Under the pieces are notes generated by a model, which saw only the letters and a program-made list of their open reading frames with translations, did not search any database and was not told where the DNA came from. Below are positions 17,169 to 26,626 of a DNA stretch of 64,000 nt, piece by piece. Source of the DNA: an uncultured Eubacterium sp. (GTDB lineage Bacteria > Bacillota > Clostridia > Lachnospirales > Lachnospiraceae); assembly GCA_947642745.1 (NCBI GenBank), contig CANRTU010000001.1:62001-126000 (forward strand), written 5' to 3'. The position numbers and the translations under genes were made by a program. Positions within the stretch are counted from its first letter, which is position 1. Each line of letters starts with the position of its first letter.

Positions 17169-18278
17169 ATGTCAAGTGTATCATTAAAACACATCCAGAA
17201 AAAATATCCAAATGGATTCGAAGCAGTAAAAGATTTTAATCTTGAAATCAAAGACCAGGAATTTATCATTTTCGTAGGACCATCCGGCTGTGGTAAATCC
17301 ACAACCCTTCGTATGGTAGCCGGCCTTGAAGATATCTCCGGCGGCGACCTGATCATCGACGGAAAACGTATGAACGATGTGGAGCCTAAGGACAGGGATA
17401 TTGCGATGGTATTCCAGAACTACGCACTGTATCCTCATATGACTGTTTATGATAACATTGCGTTCGGTCTGAAGCTTAGAAAAGTTCCGAAGGATGAAAT
17501 TGACAAAAAGGTTCATGAAGCAGCTAAAATTCTTGACCTGGATCATTTATTAGACCGTAAACCGAAGGCTCTTTCCGGTGGTCAGAGACAGCGTGTTGCC
17601 ATGGGCCGTGCCATTGTCCGTAGTCCTAAGGTATTCCTGATGGATGAGCCTTTATCCAACCTGGACGCAAAATTAAGGGTACAGATGAGAACAGAGATCG
17701 CTGCCCTTCATCACAAATTAAAAGCAACTATTATCTATGTAACACATGACCAGACAGAAGCCATGACGCTGGGAACCAGAATCGTTGTATTAAAAGACGG
17801 TGATATTATGCAGGTTGATTCTCCACAGAAATTATACAACCAGCCGGATAACCTGTTCGTAGCAGGATTTATCGGATCACCTCAGATGAACTTTGTAAAT
17901 GCTACCTGTAAAGTAAGCGGTTCTGATGTTACATTAAGTTTTGATAAGTTCTCTATCGCCCTGCCGCCTGCAAAAGCTAAAAAATTAATTGACGGCGGAT
18001 ATAATGGCAAAACAGTCATCATGGGTATCAGACCTGAAGACCTTGGTGATTCTGAGTATGAAATGAAAACTTATTCCGCACGTGTGGACTCAACCGTATC
18101 CGGATACGAATTACTTGGTTCAGAAGTTATTTTATACTTCCCGATCGGCGGCACAAACTTCAGCGCCAAAGTAGAATCTTCTACAAAAGCCCGTCTCGGA
18201 GATCATGTAACACTTGCGCTGAACCCTGAGAAGATTCACGTGTTTGACCATGATACAGAATTAACAATTACAAACTAG
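17169..18278 (+). CDS. msmK: MsmK/UgpC-type sugar ABC transporter ATPase
   Basis: A 369-residue ATPase. Walker A GPSGCGKST at residues 37-45, Q loop FQNYALYPHMTVYDN, signature LSGGQRQRVAMGRA, Walker B VFLMDEPLSNLDAKLR and switch H in IYVTHDQTEAMTLG. The C-terminal TOBE region (VAGFIGSPQMNFVNA, MGIRPEDLGD) is the MalK/MsmK regulatory domain. Such ATPases often serve several separately encoded sugar permeases; here no permease or binding protein is adjacent, fitting a shared multitask ATPase. The ribosome binding site is AGGAGG. Terminator follows at 18376. Confidence 0.95.
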   Translation: MSSVSLKHIQKKYPNGFEAVKDFNLEIKDQEFIIFVGPSGCGKSTTLRMVAGLEDISGGDLIIDGKRMNDVEPKDRDIAMVFQNYALYPHMTVYDNIAFGLKLRKVPKDEIDKKVHEAAKILDLDHLLDRKPKALSGGQRQRVAMGRAIVRSPKVFLMDEPLSNLDAKLRVQMRTEIAALHHKLKATIIYVTHDQTEAMTLGTRIVVLKDGDIMQVDSPQKLYNQPDNLFVAGFIGSPQMNFVNATCKVSGSDVTLSFDKFSIALPPAKAKKLIDGGYNGKTVIMGIRPEDLGDSEYEMKTYSARVDSTVSGYELLGSEVILYFPIGGTNFSAKVESSTKARLGDHVTLALNPEKIHVFDHDTELTITN

Positions 18279-18375
18279 TCAGCAGTTTATATTACAGGCA
18301 TTAGCATTTACTTAAAATTCAAATAATTAGTCTCTTTCCGGGATTAATTATACACTGATTGTTATCAGTTATAGA

Positions 18376-18426
18376 GGAAGGAAGCATACAATACTAACCA
18401 ACCCTGTATATGCTTCCTTCCTTTTT
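18376..18426 (+). terminator. Terminator after msmK
   Basis: GGAAGGAAGCATA (18376-18388) pairs with TATGCTTCCTTCC (18409-18421), followed by TTTTT. Confidence 0.9.
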
Positions 18427-18502
18427 GTGTACCATAATTGTAATATATCGCAATTTATCCTGTATAAGGAGTGCAAAACTGACAGGGAGGACGATTACCC
18501 GA

Positions 18503-19654
18503 ATGAAAAAATTTCAGGCGATACTGAAAGAAATACTGGAGATATCCAGAATTCCAATGATCTTATACGATGCGGACGGCGTCTGTGCGGCAGCCACCGC
18601 AAATGTGGATGAGACCTTGACCAGCAGCGTCCGGGATTTTATAGCGTCTGATGCAGACAATCAGTCCATAGGGACATTTCATTATTTTAAGGTCGTCTGC
18701 CTGGACACATTATCTTTTGTGCTGGTGGTTATCAATTATACGGCTGATTCTTTTACAATCGGACGGCTGACCGTATGCCAGCTGCGGCATCTGCTGGAAT
18801 CCCAGGAAGAATCCGTAACAAAATCCGGTTTTATTAAAAATCTGATTTATAACAGCCTCACCCCCACGGAAGCTGCCAGACAGATAAAAAAACTGAAATT
18901 ATCCGCTGTGACATGGGCGGCTTTTATGATTGAATGCAATGAAGAATTTGAAGATTCTTCCGCTTACCAGATGCTGGAACACGCATTCGCGGAAAACAAA
19001 ATGGACCTTTGCTGCAGGCTGGATGAAAATCACCTGCTGCTGTTCAAAGACACCACGGATATTATAAAAGATTTTAAACCGCATATGGTACGGTCCAAAA
19101 AAACACAGAAGAAAAAAGAAAAGGAGCCGGAAGACAGTATACTGCTTTCTTCCAGTCTGGAACTGTTTGCGCAGACGCTGGTAGATACACTGCGCTCTGA
19201 AATACTGATACAGACCCATGTGGGCTACAGCACCACCGCTGACAGTTTTGCGGATCTGCAGCGCCTTTATCAGGAAGCCGCCACGGCTCTGCGTATCCGG
19301 CGTACTTTTTTTGCGGAGCGGGATACCATCGCATATAACAGGCTGGGTATCGGGCGGCTGATCTCAGAACTGCCCGTCTCTCTGTGCAGCGCTTTTTTAT
19401 CCGAAATCTTTGGCGCCCATATTCCCACGGACCTGGATGAGGAGACGCAGAATACCATTCAGAAATTTTATGAAAATAACCTGAACATTTCCGAAACGGC
19501 AAGACAACTGTATCTGCACCGTAATACACTGGTCTACCGTCTGGAACGTCTGGAAAAAATGCTGGGGCTGGATATCCGCAAATTCGAAGACGCTATGACA
19601 TTCAAACTGGCCATGATGGTGCTTGCCCATGTACAGGAAGCCGGCCATTTATAA
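18503..19654 (+). CDS. CdaR/PucR-family transcriptional regulator
   Basis: A 383-residue regulator. The C-terminal 60 residues carry the PucR-type helix-turn-helix: FYENNLNISETARQLYLHRN and TLVYRLERLEKMLGLDIR. The N-terminal part (residues 1-110) resembles a small-molecule sensing domain like those in CdaR sugar-diacid regulators, and the middle has the GGDEF-like fold segment typical of the family (VGYSTTADSFADLQRLYQEA). The ligand is unknown. It follows the msmK terminator by about 80 bases, so control of carbohydrate uptake is plausible. Start at ATG 18503, with GGGAGG 12 bases upstream, is the best supported though spacing is long. Confidence 0.85.
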   Translation: MKKFQAILKEILEISRIPMILYDADGVCAAATANVDETLTSSVRDFIASDADNQSIGTFHYFKVVCLDTLSFVLVVINYTADSFTIGRLTVCQLRHLLESQEESVTKSGFIKNLIYNSLTPTEAARQIKKLKLSAVTWAAFMIECNEEFEDSSAYQMLEHAFAENKMDLCCRLDENHLLLFKDTTDIIKDFKPHMVRSKKTQKKKEKEPEDSILLSSSLELFAQTLVDTLRSEILIQTHVGYSTTADSFADLQRLYQEAATALRIRRTFFAERDTIAYNRLGIGRLISELPVSLCSAFLSEIFGAHIPTDLDEETQNTIQKFYENNLNISETARQLYLHRNTLVYRLERLEKMLGLDIRKFEDAMTFKLAMMVLAHVQEAGHL

Positions 19655-19764
19655 TACAAAGGGTATGTCTGAAACCAGGACCTGTTTTATGATAAATCCG
19701 GCTCCAGTGGGAAAGCAGGGACAGTATCATCCCGCTTCCACTGGCCAGCACACCCTGTCTGCGG

Positions 19765-19785
19765 AAAATCCGCCCCGGATTTTTT
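19765..19785 (+). terminator. Terminator after the CdaR-like gene
   Basis: AAAATCCG-CCC-CGGATTTTTT, an 8-bp stem running into six T. It lies 110 bases past the stop codon. The rest of the 249-base spacer between convergent genes shows no gene. Confidence 0.65.
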
Positions 19786-19903
19786 GCTCTCTGCCCGCTG
19801 GCAGCCGGAACCGTTTTCCCCCCTGCCCTCTGCGGACATACTCTGATTACCGGCTGCACAGATCCTTCATCTGGTGCTGACTGGCCCCCTGCGCCAGTTA
19901 CGT

Positions 19904-20725
19904 TTATTCCTTAGGAATTTTCTGATCCGTATACATAATATGGTTGATCAGCCATCCGAGCAGAAATTCAATCAGACTTTGCAGATAGTCTTTCGGATCA
20001 CCGTCCACTTTGTCCAGATCTATATTGGATATTCTGTCAATAAATGATTCATGGGCTCTCTGCTGCGCCGGCAGACCCTCGTAATGAATCCGCTCCATAT
20101 ACATCTCTTCATCTGTAAAATGCCGTTTTGTATAATCCTTTAATTCGGTGAGAATCGCTACCGTATCGTCATAGGCGCTGATGTCTTCCGCTTCACGCAT
20201 ACATCTGTTGGCCCTGTCCGTAATGCGGAACAATTCCTCATGCTCTTCATCTATAAACTGAATGCCTGTACGGTATTCATCTGAAAATTCACATGGATTT
20301 TCTTTGAGCATCCACTCTTCCAGCGGCGGCAGTTTGCCGATCATGGCATCGCTGGAAATAATATGGTGATACAGCCAGCGTGCCAGATACTGCATGATTT
20401 CCCCCAGTACCTCATGCTGCTGCTCAAAATCATCAATGTCCACAAAAGACCATTCCCGGATCTTTTCCCGGAATAAAATATGCTGGTTGCGCTGGAGAAT
20501 CAGCTCCGGATCCCTGATTTCCTGCATATATTTTTCTTCCCTGGTAAAGTGCATCTCTGCGTAATTATTCAGCTCTTCCAGCAGATTTTTGATAGCTTCA
20601 TAGTGGTCGTCTGAATACTGATTGCGTGCCAGATCCATCCCCTCATTCATCAGATCGAATAAATGTCTGTGTTCCTCGTCAATTTCCGGAACACCCAGAA
20701 CGCAGTCTTCTGTAAATTGAAACAT
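19904..20725 (-). CDS. Bacteriohemerythrin with two tandem domains
   Basis: A 273-residue protein made of two hemerythrin domains (about 1-135 and 137-273). Each repeats the di-iron ligand pattern: DEEHRHLF / DEEHEELF, HFTREEKYM / HFTDEEMYM, a middle His (RNQHILF / RAHESF), and HHIISSD / NHIMYTD. Hemerythrins bind O2 reversibly and in anaerobes are thought to store, sense or scavenge oxygen or NO. Single-domain forms of about 135 residues are usual, so this is an internal duplication. GGAGG precedes the ATG at 20725. It is cytosolic with no signal peptide. Confidence 0.93.
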   Translation of the reverse strand: MFQFTEDCVLGVPEIDEEHRHLFDLMNEGMDLARNQYSDDHYEAIKNLLEELNNYAEMHFTREEKYMQEIRDPELILQRNQHILFREKIREWSFVDIDDFEQQHEVLGEIMQYLARWLYHHIISSDAMIGKLPPLEEWMLKENPCEFSDEYRTGIQFIDEEHEELFRITDRANRCMREAEDISAYDDTVAILTELKDYTKRHFTDEEMYMERIHYEGLPAQQRAHESFIDRISNIDLDKVDGDPKDYLQSLIEFLLGWLINHIMYTDQKIPKE

Positions 20726-20897
20726 GATACTTATCCTCCCGTCTTTGCTTTACATTTTAAATATTAGAGTAACACTTTTGGACATAATTGGCAATAGGAT
20801 TTATATAACATATTGCCTCCTTTCCAGACAGATGTTACAATAACTACTAAAATATTTCCAGCAAAAACCGGCAACATACTACGAGGAGGACGATTTA

Positions 20898-21935
20898 ATG
20901 CTGTATTTTGAAAACGATTACTGCGAAGGCGCCCACAGCGCAATTTTGCAAAGGCTCCTGGAAACGAATATGGAAAAACTGCCAGGATACGGAACGGATC
21001 CCTACTGCGCTTCTGCCAGGGAAAAAATCCGCCATGCCACCGGCTGTCCGGATGCGGACGTCTATTTTCTGGTGGGCGGAACCCAGACAAACGTCACTGT
21101 TATCAGGTCCATGCTAAAGCCCTATGAAGGAGTTCTTGCGGCGTCCTGCGGACATATCAGCGTCCATGAAGCCGGCGCCGTGGAAGCTTCCGGCCACAAA
21201 GTGCTGGAACTGCCCCACCGGGAAGGACGGTTAAGCGCCGGCTGCCTGCGGGAATACCTGGAAGCTTTTTACAAAGACGAAAGTCATGAACATATGGTAT
21301 TTCCGGGAATGGTCTATCTTTCACATCCTACGGAATACGGCACGCTCTATTCCAGAAAAGAGCTGGCTGAAATCTCTGAACTATGTAAAACTTATCGCCT
21401 GCCCCTGTTTCTGGACGGCGCCAGGCTCTGCTACGGACTGGCTGTGGAATCTTCCGATGTGACATTAAACGACCTGGCCAGACTCACCACCGTCTTTTAT
21501 ATCGGCGGCACCAAGGCCGGGGCTTTATGCGGGGAAGCCGTGGTATTTCCAGAGCGGGCGCCCGCACACTTTATGACCATGGTTAAACAGCAGGGAGCGC
21601 TGCTGGCCAAGGGCCGGCTCACCGGCATACAGTTTGACACCCTCTTTACCGGCGGCCTGTACCTGAAAATCAGCCGGCACGCCATCAGGGCGGCCGACAG
21701 GCTGAGAGAGGCACTGCGGGAAAGAGGCTGCCGTTTTTATGTGGACGCTCCTGCCAACCAGATTTTTATCATCCTGAAAAACGAAATAATGGCACAGCTG
21801 CGAAAAGAAGTCGTCTTTAGTATCTGGGCGCCATATGACAGCGGCCATACCATTGTACGGTTTGTCACCAGCTGGGGAACCAGAATGGAAGATATTGAAC
21901 AGCTGATCCGCCTGCTGCCAGACCAGCTGGCTTAA
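20898..21935 (+). CDS. ltaE: Low-specificity threonine aldolase (PLP)
   Basis: A 345-residue fold-type I PLP enzyme cleaving L-threonine or L-allo-threonine to glycine and acetaldehyde. Seen: YGTDPYCASAREKI near the N-terminus, FLVGGTQTNVTVIRS, the aromatic-stacking His in CGHISVHEAGAVEASGHKV, FLDGARLCYG (Asp binding the pyridine N) and PLP Lys206 in YIGGTKAGAL. Related beta-eliminating lyases share the fold, but motif set and length fit threonine aldolase. GAGGAGG lies upstream of the ATG at 20898. Single gene, followed by a large inverted repeat. Confidence 0.92.
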   Translation: MLYFENDYCEGAHSAILQRLLETNMEKLPGYGTDPYCASAREKIRHATGCPDADVYFLVGGTQTNVTVIRSMLKPYEGVLAASCGHISVHEAGAVEASGHKVLELPHREGRLSAGCLREYLEAFYKDESHEHMVFPGMVYLSHPTEYGTLYSRKELAEISELCKTYRLPLFLDGARLCYGLAVESSDVTLNDLARLTTVFYIGGTKAGALCGEAVVFPERAPAHFMTMVKQQGALLAKGRLTGIQFDTLFTGGLYLKISRHAIRAADRLREALRERGCRFYVDAPANQIFIILKNEIMAQLRKEVVFSIWAPYDSGHTIVRFVTSWGTRMEDIEQLIRLLPDQLA

Positions 21936-21980
21936 AGGGCGTTGCGGAACATCCATTCTGTAAAAACCATGTGCCTGCGA

Positions 21981-22062
21981 CGGGCTGTTGAGTAAAAACT
22001 TCCGGGCGGCTTTTCTTCTCCGGCACAGGCCACCTGCCCGGAAGTTTTTACTTTACAGCCCG
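21981..22062. terminator. 27-bp inverted repeat between convergent ltaE and flippase genes
   Basis: CGGGCTGTTGAGTAAAAACT... (21981-22007) pairs with 22036-22062 over 27 bases with about three mismatches, loop 28 bases. It contains the arm GGAAGTTTTTACTTTACAGC, which has a relative near 50883-50905. Likely a bidirectional terminator or mobile repeat. Confidence 0.65.
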
Positions 22063-22084
22063 GTCCTGCGGGCAGGACTTTTCG

Positions 22085-23632
22085 TCAGCGGGATTTTCTA
22101 AACCGCATGACCGCTTTTTTACACATGATAAGAATCGTATCCATAAAAAACCGGTAATGCTCATTTTTCCGGTAAACCACAACCATACACAGATTGGGGA
22201 TCAGTGCGCAGACTGCCATCCGGATCACAAATTCCTCCAGCGTATAGCTCGTAAACCAGCTGCAGGCGCCAAAGGTTAGAAGACCCGCACCAATGGTTAC
22301 GACGCCGTACTGGATCTGGGCCAGCATAAACTTCAAAAATCCTTTCCGGAAATAAATCCGGAACATTCCGTAAGGCTCCGCCACCGAGGACATGAAAAAA
22401 GTACTGATAATAGTCCCCATCAGTGTCCCGGCAATCCCAAACCGGATGGCCAGCGGGATGGAAACGGCCAGATTCAGAATTCCTTCCACCATCGGTTTAT
22501 AACGCACATACCAGAACAGGCCCATGGCCCGCCGGAATGTCCCGGCTGTGGAGCGCATACCCGCCAGATAAAACTGGAGCACCATAAGAAACAGCGTCCC
22601 CTCCGGCAGCAGGTATTGCGGACCAATCCACAGACGGATAAACGGCTGGACCAGGCAGAGCAGGCAGATAGAACAAAAGCTGAACATCCAGGCGTTAATA
22701 AACAGAATCCGGTAGAGTATCTCTTCCACATGCTCTTTCTCATCTGTGACGACCAGATTCCCGATGCTGGCGGTCAGCGCTTCAAAAAAACGGCTGGCCG
22801 CTGTCTGCACCGCCTGTAAGACCAGCGTATAATTGGAATAAAGTCCAACTGCGGCAAATCCCACAAATTTTGAAATAATCATATTATCTGTGGCATAGAC
22901 AATACTGTCGCCTATTTTCTGAAACACAAGCGCATATACATTCTTTCTGATTTCCCTGGAAATTGCCGGATCTGTCTTTTTTACGTTCCTGTCTTTTAAA
23001 TAAGGATACATCCTGCCCGCCACTGCGGATATTACCAGATTATTTAACAGCGTCATAACGATCATGACGCCCAGATAGGCTCCGAAACTGCGGGTAAGTA
23101 TCAGCACCACAATCTGTATCCCTTTTAACAGAATGCCGGAAACCGCCGAAATAAAAGTCGTAATATACTCTTTCTGGTCACAGACAATCAGGGCACGCTT
23201 ATACGTGCAAAAGTAACTGATGCCTGAATTAAAAAGATACAGCAGGAAATACATATAAATACCAGGAATATCTTCCGGCATATCTTTAATCAGAAACGGC
23301 AGAAACGACGCCAGAAGACTTCCCGTCGTCAGTACGATCAGGCCAATCCCGGTATACAGACGCCGGTAAAGCGCCATCAGGGACTTTAATGTTTCTGTGT
23401 CTTTTTCTTTTAACGGTCTGTACAGGGCATAATTAATGGCTGCGCCAACCCCCAGTTCCGCCAGGGACAAAAAAGATAATACATTTGAAAACAGCCCGTT
23501 CATTCCCAGATACTCCGCTGGCAGTAGCTGGATAAAAATACTCCGGCTGACAAACTGCAGCACAAGAATTACCGCATAGGAGATTTCTGAAAACAGGACA
23601 TTGAGTGCGCTTTTTCTGGTTCTGGATTCCAT
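22085..23632 (-). CDS. Wzx-like polysaccharide flippase
   Basis: A 515-residue protein with about 12-14 hydrophobic helices of the MOP superfamily polysaccharide transporters. The N-terminus (SEISYAVILVLQFVSRSIFI and YLGMNGLFSNVLSFLSLAELG) is typical of clostridial RfbX/Wzx-type proteins, as is IGDSIVYATDNMIISKFVG in the middle. They flip lipid-linked oligosaccharide repeat units across the membrane. No glycosyltransferase genes are nearby, so the glycan is unknown. GAAGGAAG precedes the ATG at 23632. Confidence 0.9.
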   Translation of the reverse strand: MESRTRKSALNVLFSEISYAVILVLQFVSRSIFIQLLPAEYLGMNGLFSNVLSFLSLAELGVGAAINYALYRPLKEKDTETLKSLMALYRRLYTGIGLIVLTTGSLLASFLPFLIKDMPEDIPGIYMYFLLYLFNSGISYFCTYKRALIVCDQKEYITTFISAVSGILLKGIQIVVLILTRSFGAYLGVMIVMTLLNNLVISAVAGRMYPYLKDRNVKKTDPAISREIRKNVYALVFQKIGDSIVYATDNMIISKFVGFAAVGLYSNYTLVLQAVQTAASRFFEALTASIGNLVVTDEKEHVEEILYRILFINAWMFSFCSICLLCLVQPFIRLWIGPQYLLPEGTLFLMVLQFYLAGMRSTAGTFRRAMGLFWYVRYKPMVEGILNLAVSIPLAIRFGIAGTLMGTIISTFFMSSVAEPYGMFRIYFRKGFLKFMLAQIQYGVVTIGAGLLTFGACSWFTSYTLEEFVIRMAVCALIPNLCMVVVYRKNEHYRFFMDTILIMCKKAVMRFRKSR

Positions 23633-23989
23633 TCTCTGCTTCCTTCATTCATACATATTTTTTTCAGCAGCGGAGTCTGTTCCCCCAAATGCTTCCATAC
23701 ATTCATAAAACCTTCAGATTCATGGCTTTGAAGCAGTATAAAAGCCGGTACAAAACCTGCCCGGACATTTGCCACAGCCCGGTCATTTTCCGCGCCCGCC
23801 AGAGCGTGTCTGCCGCACGGGACGCAGTTTTTCATAAAAACAAATTCCCACCGCCGGTTTTGCGTACCGGAGGTATATTTTACATGCTGAAAAATGTTAA
23901 TTGGATTTATTCCGTCTATTATAACACAATCCGGGCAATTTTCCTCCAGCTTTTTTATCTGTTTCTGTTTTTTTCCAGAACCGTCTATA
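23633..23989. other. Gap between the flippase and the ABC permease
   Basis: 357 bases without a supported gene; open frames here lack ribosome binding sites and protein-like sequence. It contains an isolated AGAGCGTGTCTG at 23801-23812 that resembles the GAGCGTGTTT element terminus but has no partner nearby. Confidence 0.5.
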
Positions 23990-26626
23990 TTACTCCAGTT
24001 CCTTTACAATATCTGTCCTCACAATCTTTCCTGCCGGAACCAGCACCGCAATAACCGCAATGAGTATATTCAGCGACATCACCGCCGCCGCAATCCACGC
24101 CGGTATCCCCGCCGTCAGGTGCAGAAACTGGACGATATGCATCATATAATAATCCATCATCCTGCGCAGTACAAGATGATACACCACAAAAACCAGAATA
24201 TCCGCAAACACCCCGTACAACAGCCCCGTCCGTATAATCATTCTGTAACATCCGCCGTCCGTAATGCCCATGGCCCGCAGTATGCCGTACTCCCGCCTGC
24301 GGGAAAGTATGGAATAATTCATGCTGTTTAAAATATGAAACAGACTGATAACGAGCAGAATCACCGCTATTCCGGTAAAAAACAGCTGCTGCCTGGTCAG
24401 ATAATTTTTCCGGGTCTCAATCGCCGTCGTATCATCCCTCAGTGCCGCTGCGGGCACATCCGAAATCCGCTGCAGCAGCCCGGATACAATCTGGTCCCGG
24501 TCCGCTCCCTCCTGTGCGGACGCATGCACCAGACTGAAATCCTTTACGCCATAGAGCCGTTCCATCTGCTGTGCCGCCAGGATCAGACTCTGTCCACAGT
24601 ACAGTCCTTCTATATTCAGAAAACCTTCTTCCTGTGCCAGAGGCCTGCTGACAATTGCGGCAATTTCAAATTCTTTTGTAATGTAATCTTTCCCGGGGTT
24701 TTGAAATTTAAGCACGTCCTCAGATGCTTCCGGCAGTCCGGGCACCCGCAGCGTAATTGTATCACCCGGATGTTTTCCATAAAAATTATAATTTCCCTGT
24801 CCGTCCCTGTTAGCCACAGCGATTATTTTGCCGCCGTTTTCCAGTTCCTCCCAGTTCACACTGCCTTCCAGAACAAACTCCCGCAGCTGACTGATCATTC
24901 CCTCTTCATAACCGTATACATTGTATTTAATACCATAACCGCCCTTCCCGTCCGGGACACAGATGCCCCCGAACCGGCTGATATAATCACTGTCCCTGTT
25001 GACCTCGTCAAAATAGTGTTCCCATTCCAGTTCCCTGCCGGTTATCCGCAGTTCGCCCATTAAATATTTCGTCCCGTATACATCCGAAAGCCCGGACATT
25101 CCTTTTATTTCTTCCAGGACAGACGCAGGAATCATATCCGAAAGTCTCTGGGATTTCATGGAAATCCGGTATTCCGCACCCAGTCCTTCCTGGGATTTCA
25201 TGGACAATTCCGCATGGACTTTTAAATTTTCCACCATATAAACTGTACACAGAAACATGCATCCGCCCAGGGATAATGAAATCAGAACAGAAACCACTTT
25301 CTTTTTACTGGAAAACATAAACCGGTCCGCCACCACATTTTTTAACGGTCTCCCGATACGCCTGAGACTGTATATGCGCCTGGCGCCGCAGGCAAAGGAA
25401 GTATCGCCTCCCATGGTCTGGCGAAGCGTCTGCCCGCGCATGGCATACACAGTATAAAACCCGCCTGGCGCCGCAACAGCGCACATGACCAGAAATCCTG
25501 TCACCGCAGCAGAGACGGATACATGAAACATTCCGTTTCCGGCGCCGGATAAACCGCCGGCTCCATATCCCGGGATAACATCCGCCAGCTGCCTGTAACA
25601 TAGTCCCAGTATCCCATTTCCCAACAGACAGCCCGCCGGATAGCCTGCCAGAAACAGGCATTCCAGTTCCATCACCAGCGTAACGCCAATCTTCCATTCG
25701 CTGATTCCCAGTACCTGCATCAGCGCATATTCCGCAGTCCTTCTGGAAACGGATATCTGGAAAATGCTGTATACCATAAACAGACCGGCGGCGCACAGGA
25801 GCGTAAGCATTCCATAAAATGCCAGATGATAGTCGCTCTGCAGCTTCAGAATGATATACGTAAAATTCCCCTGCTCATCTGTCAGAGCGAATTTTACAAT
25901 ATCTAAAATACTGTCCGGCCGCTCCCCGCCCAGATGTCTGGTTACCGGATCATTGGATACCACTCCCCCGCCGGATAGCCGGAACGACTCTAAAAATCTC
26001 TCCAGCCGCAGGTACAGCCTGCTGTCTTCCGGAAACCGCAGATAATACACCGGGCGTTGCCGCCGCCCCTGATAAGCGCCGCCCACAAAGACCTGCATCT
26101 CATCGCCGCCGGCCGCCATCGTAGTGCTTAAAATACCCGTAACCCGGTAATCCCTGCCGTCCAGCTTCACCGTGTCCGAAAGTCTGCCGGAAAATCCCAG
26201 ATTTCCCAGCGTATAGCGGTCTGCCGCAATCTCGTATTTGCCAGACGGATAGCTGCCCTGAAGAAATTCCCTCTGTGCCATCTGGAGAAAGGAGGCATCC
26301 GCATATACCAGATAAATCCGGTAAGGATAAGTGATGATATCCCGGATCTCCGCTTTTCCCCACTGCAGCGGCATAATATCTTCATGCCCGCCACTGGCAG
26401 ATACCTCTTCCAGACTTCTCTCTGTGTCTGTGCCCGGTGTACTTTCCTCAATGGCATAATGCCAGGTGCCATAGACCGCTTTGTCATTTTCCAGCTGACT
26501 GATCCGGCTGCTGTACATCAGAGAACTGATACCGGCTAAAAGGGCGGCTGTTAAAATAATCCCGGACAGAATGGCAATAGTCTGACTTTTGTAATATCTC
26601 ATATATGCAACGGCCAGTCTGAACAT
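23990..26626 (-). CDS. FtsX-domain ABC transporter permease
   Basis: An 878-residue membrane protein of the MacB/FtsX type. A first helix (about 15-37) is followed by a large extracytoplasmic domain to about residue 260, a set of helices around 270-400 with an FtsX motif (SVSRRTAEYALMQVLGIS), a second extracytoplasmic domain and a C-terminal FtsX block (SILSRRREYGILRAMGITDG). Such permeases move lipids, peptides or antibiotics out of the membrane or act as sensors. Its ATG overlaps the stop of the ATPase gene by one base (TAATG), so the two are translated together. The kinase gene upstream suggests a sensing and detoxification unit. Confidence 0.93.
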   Translation of the reverse strand: MFRLAVAYMRYYKSQTIAILSGIILTAALLAGISSLMYSSRISQLENDKAVYGTWHYAIEESTPGTDTERSLEEVSASGGHEDIMPLQWGKAEIRDIITYPYRIYLVYADASFLQMAQREFLQGSYPSGKYEIAADRYTLGNLGFSGRLSDTVKLDGRDYRVTGILSTTMAAGGDEMQVFVGGAYQGRRQRPVYYLRFPEDSRLYLRLERFLESFRLSGGGVVSNDPVTRHLGGERPDSILDIVKFALTDEQGNFTYIILKLQSDYHLAFYGMLTLLCAAGLFMVYSIFQISVSRRTAEYALMQVLGISEWKIGVTLVMELECLFLAGYPAGCLLGNGILGLCYRQLADVIPGYGAGGLSGAGNGMFHVSVSAAVTGFLVMCAVAAPGGFYTVYAMRGQTLRQTMGGDTSFACGARRIYSLRRIGRPLKNVVADRFMFSSKKKVVSVLISLSLGGCMFLCTVYMVENLKVHAELSMKSQEGLGAEYRISMKSQRLSDMIPASVLEEIKGMSGLSDVYGTKYLMGELRITGRELEWEHYFDEVNRDSDYISRFGGICVPDGKGGYGIKYNVYGYEEGMISQLREFVLEGSVNWEELENGGKIIAVANRDGQGNYNFYGKHPGDTITLRVPGLPEASEDVLKFQNPGKDYITKEFEIAAIVSRPLAQEEGFLNIEGLYCGQSLILAAQQMERLYGVKDFSLVHASAQEGADRDQIVSGLLQRISDVPAAALRDDTTAIETRKNYLTRQQLFFTGIAVILLVISLFHILNSMNYSILSRRREYGILRAMGITDGGCYRMIIRTGLLYGVFADILVFVVYHLVLRRMMDYYMMHIVQFLHLTAGIPAWIAAAVMSLNILIAVIAVLVPAGKIVRTDIVKELE

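Noticed and set aside
23801-23812. Another copy of the GAGCGTGTTT element
   Set aside because: Only 10-11 bases match and no opposite arm or AT tract follows, so chance is likely.
23569-23835. Minus-strand frame upstream of the flippase
   Set aside because: No supported start and overlap with the flippase N-terminus in another frame.
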